The notes under the pieces are model-generated. The model did no database searches and had not been told where the DNA came from. It saw only the letters and a list, made by a program, of their open reading frames with translations. Below are positions 62,210 to 64,000 of a stretch of 64,000 bases of DNA, in pieces (the first letter of the stretch is position 1; every line of letters begins with the position of its first letter). Made by a program: the position numbers and the translations under genes. This DNA comes from Gluconobacter wancherniae NBRC 103581 (lineage in GTDB: Bacteria; Pseudomonadota; Alphaproteobacteria; Acetobacterales; Acetobacteraceae), in contig NZ_BJUZ01000001.1 in NCBI RefSeq assembly GCF_007988885.1, positions 744,001 through 808,000 on the forward strand, read 5' to 3'.

Positions 62210-63258
62210 ACCAGAACATCGCTGCGACCACAGCAAAGAAAATCCCTGTCACAATTATTACGGGCTTTCTTGGGGCAGGAAAAACCACCCTCCTGCGTAA
62301 CCTGCTCTCGCGTTCAAACGGTCGGCGCATTGCGATTGTCGTCAACGAATTTGGGTCGTTGGGGATTGACGGAGAAATCCTCCGTTCCTGCGGTATCGAG
62401 GGGTGTGCAGACGATGATATCGTCGAACTCACCAATGGCTGTCTGTGCTGCACCGTTGCAGATGATTTCATCCCAACCATGGAATCCCTTATCGACAGAC
62501 CAAATCCCCCAGAACACATCGTTATTGAAACGTCTGGACTGGCGCTCCCCAAGCCGCTTCTGAAGGCATTCAGCTGGCCCGGAATTCGTACCCGCATGAC
62601 GGTCGATGGCGTCATTACACTTGTGGACGCGCCTGCGGTTGCCAGCGGCCGATTTGCGGATGATCCGGAGGCAGTGGCCCTGCAACGTCAGGAAGATCCA
62701 TCTCTGGATCACGATAACCCGCTTGCTGAAGTTTACGAGGATCAGCTTAATGCAGCGGATCTGGTCGTACTCAACAAGACAGACCTGCTGGACGAGGCTG
62801 CTTTGGCACTGGTCGAGCGCAATATTGCCGATGTCGTCTCCCGCAAACTCGTGACGCTTCGTGCGGTCGAGGGGCGGCTGGACCCGGCCATCCTGCTCGG
62901 AATTGGTGCAGCGGCCGAAGACGATCTTGAAAAGCGCCCTTCGAACCATGATGGTGCAGACGATCACGAGCACGATGATTTCGAAAGTTTCGTCGTGACC
63001 GTCCCTGAGCAGAAATCTGCAGATGATTTTCTGATCCATCTGGCAGAAGTCGCTAGCAAATATGACATTCTGAGGATGAAGGGATTTGCAGCAGTCACGG
63101 GCAAGAAAATGCGTCTGGCGGTGCAGGGCGTGGGAACGCGCTTTCGCCATGAATTCGATGTTCCATTGTCAGGAGAGCACCGGGAAGGGCGTATTGTGGT
63201 CATAGGGCAGCACGGATTTGATCGTGCCGCAATTGAAGCTGATCTGATGCGGCTCTGA
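62206..63258 (+). CDS. cobW: CobW, cobalt-handling GTPase
   Basis: 350 residues. GFLGAGKTT (G1), NEFGSLGIDGE, the metal motif NGCLCCTVADD, LNKTDLL (G4) and an acidic/His-rich stretch (DGADDHEHDD) near residue 250. COG0523 metallochaperone thought to deliver cobalt to CobN. Located between DUF1636 and cobN. Confidence 0.94.
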   Translation: MNQNIAATTAKKIPVTIITGFLGAGKTTLLRNLLSRSNGRRIAIVVNEFGSLGIDGEILRSCGIEGCADDDIVELTNGCLCCTVADDFIPTMESLIDRPNPPEHIVIETSGLALPKPLLKAFSWPGIRTRMTVDGVITLVDAPAVASGRFADDPEAVALQRQEDPSLDHDNPLAEVYEDQLNAADLVVLNKTDLLDEAALALVERNIADVVSRKLVTLRAVEGRLDPAILLGIGAAAEDDLEKRPSNHDGADDHEHDDFESFVVTVPEQKSADDFLIHLAEVASKYDILRMKGFAAVTGKKMRLAVQGVGTRFRHEFDVPLSGEHREGRIVVIGQHGFDRAAIEADLMRL

Positions 63259-63267
63259 GGTCGGGCA

Positions 63268-64000
63268 ATGCATCTGCTAGTTCGGGAAAGACACGGAATA
63301 GACGCACAGGACGTGGCCGAGGATCTGGGCCATGAGCCAGCTGATGTCGTTTTCCTGTCTTTTTCGGACAGCGATCTTCTGGCTTTGGAGCAGGCTTATT
63401 TCCGCTTGAGCGAGCCGAAATTCTCGTTTCGTCTCGCCAATCTGGCGCGTTTGCGACACCCGATGTCAGTGGATCTGTATGTTGAGCAGACCATCGCCTT
63501 ATCGCGCTGTGTTGTGGTGCGTTTGCTGGGCGGGGTGGATTACTGGCGTTACGGCGTGGAGGAAGTTCGTAACTGCTGCAAGCGGCTTGGCATCAAACTT
63601 GTACTCCTTCCTGGCGATGCGCGAGACGATGAGCGTCTTTCACAATGGTCGGGTGTAGACGGTAATACCTACGCTCGCCTTGATGGTTTTCTGAAGTTTG
63701 GCGGCCCGGAGAACGTGCGAGGCGCGTTGACGCTGATGGCGAGCCTTGCGGGGCAGGGCGATGATGATGGCTCTTCACCCGCCCCTCTTCCTGCCGCAGG
63801 GATATATCTGAGTACCTCTTCTGGACAGCCATACCGCGCGGTTATCGTGTTTTATCGCGCGCATCTGTTGGCAAACGACGTCTCTGCAATAGACGAACTT
63901 GCAAAAGCCCTCGAAAAACAGGGGATTGCCGCAGACGCCGTATATGTATCGTCACTCAAGAGTGCAGAGGCAGCAACATTCCTGCGGGCACAGCTCTGCG
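63268..64000 (+). CDS. cobN: Cobaltochelatase subunit CobN, 3' end outside window
   Basis: Open from ATG 63268 to the window edge (244 residues seen of a usual about 1100-1250). N-terminal sequence (HLLVRERHGIDAQDVAEDLG, ADVVFLSFSDSDL, VRLLGGVDYWRYGVEEV) fits CobN. Inserts Co2+ into hydrogenobyrinic acid a,c-diamide with CobS/CobT of the aerobic pathway. Downstream part not visible. Confidence 0.93.
   Translation, partial: MHLLVRERHGIDAQDVAEDLGHEPADVVFLSFSDSDLLALEQAYFRLSEPKFSFRLANLARLRHPMSVDLYVEQTIALSRCVVVRLLGGVDYWRYGVEEVRNCCKRLGIKLVLLPGDARDDERLSQWSGVDGNTYARLDGFLKFGGPENVRGALTLMASLAGQGDDDGSSPAPLPAAGIYLSTSSGQPYRAVIVFYRAHLLANDVSAIDELAKALEKQGIAADAVYVSSLKSAEAATFLRAQLC

Overview
The window looks like chromosome of an acetic acid bacterium (Acetobacteraceae, Gluconobacter/Acetobacter type). 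This rests on the gene families: bacterial sphingolipid genes, periplasmic D-amino acid enzymes, a cyclic beta-1,2-glucan synthase, a cob cluster with bluB/cobW/cobN, many LysR regulators, and mid-range GC. It is inferred by eye; no database was searched. I see no rRNA, tRNA, CRISPR array, transposase or integrase.

Layout. 1-7.7 kb: a lipid module. A DAGK-family lipid kinase (cut by the left edge) and a Tam41-like cytidylyltransferase on + converge on a minus-strand operon: flippase, CDP-glycerol glycerophosphotransferase-like protein, fatty acyl-AMP ligase, acyl carrier protein and serine palmitoyltransferase. Together they suggest a ceramide pathway in which ceramide is phosphorylated and CDP-activated. 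7.9-13.5 kb: alanine racemase, then a minus run of acid phosphatase, di-haem peroxidase and a nucleotidyltransferase-HAD fusion, with a previously untracked 56-residue ORF and a perfect inverted repeat upstream. 13.5-15.8 kb: small accessory block (papain-like peptidase, two lipoproteins, DUF3309). 15.9-22.9 kb: GH144-type beta-1,2-glucanase, an iron-box Sel1 protein, LysR/DODA dioxygenase pair, Tat lipoprotein serine hydrolase, LysR.

23-32 kb: an apparent D-amino acid/peptide locus. DadA and a penicillin acylase on + face a minus operon of TonB receptor, a D-amino acid oxidase whose sequence order appears circularly permuted, and a beta-lactamase-fold hydrolase. 32.5-41 kb: iron block with feoAB and a Cys-rich membrane partner, MoaB, an Rrf2 regulator and a ferrisiderophore receptor followed by DUF3325/DUF3649/PepSY genes. 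Fur-like boxes precede feoA and the Sel1 gene, and possibly the receptor.

41-52 kb: a CLC-F fluoride exporter preceded by a clear fluoride (crcB) riboswitch, then a 2858-residue cyclic beta-1,2-glucan synthase. 52-57.5 kb: pirin/LysR divergent pair, S1/P1 nuclease, and an acs operon with a coupled nucleoside deoxyribosyltransferase-like gene. 57.7 kb to the right edge: lower-ligand and late steps of cobalamin synthesis (cobC, bluB, cobS, cobT, cobP), then a B12 riboswitch controlling DUF1636-cobW-cobN, with cobN cut by the window edge.
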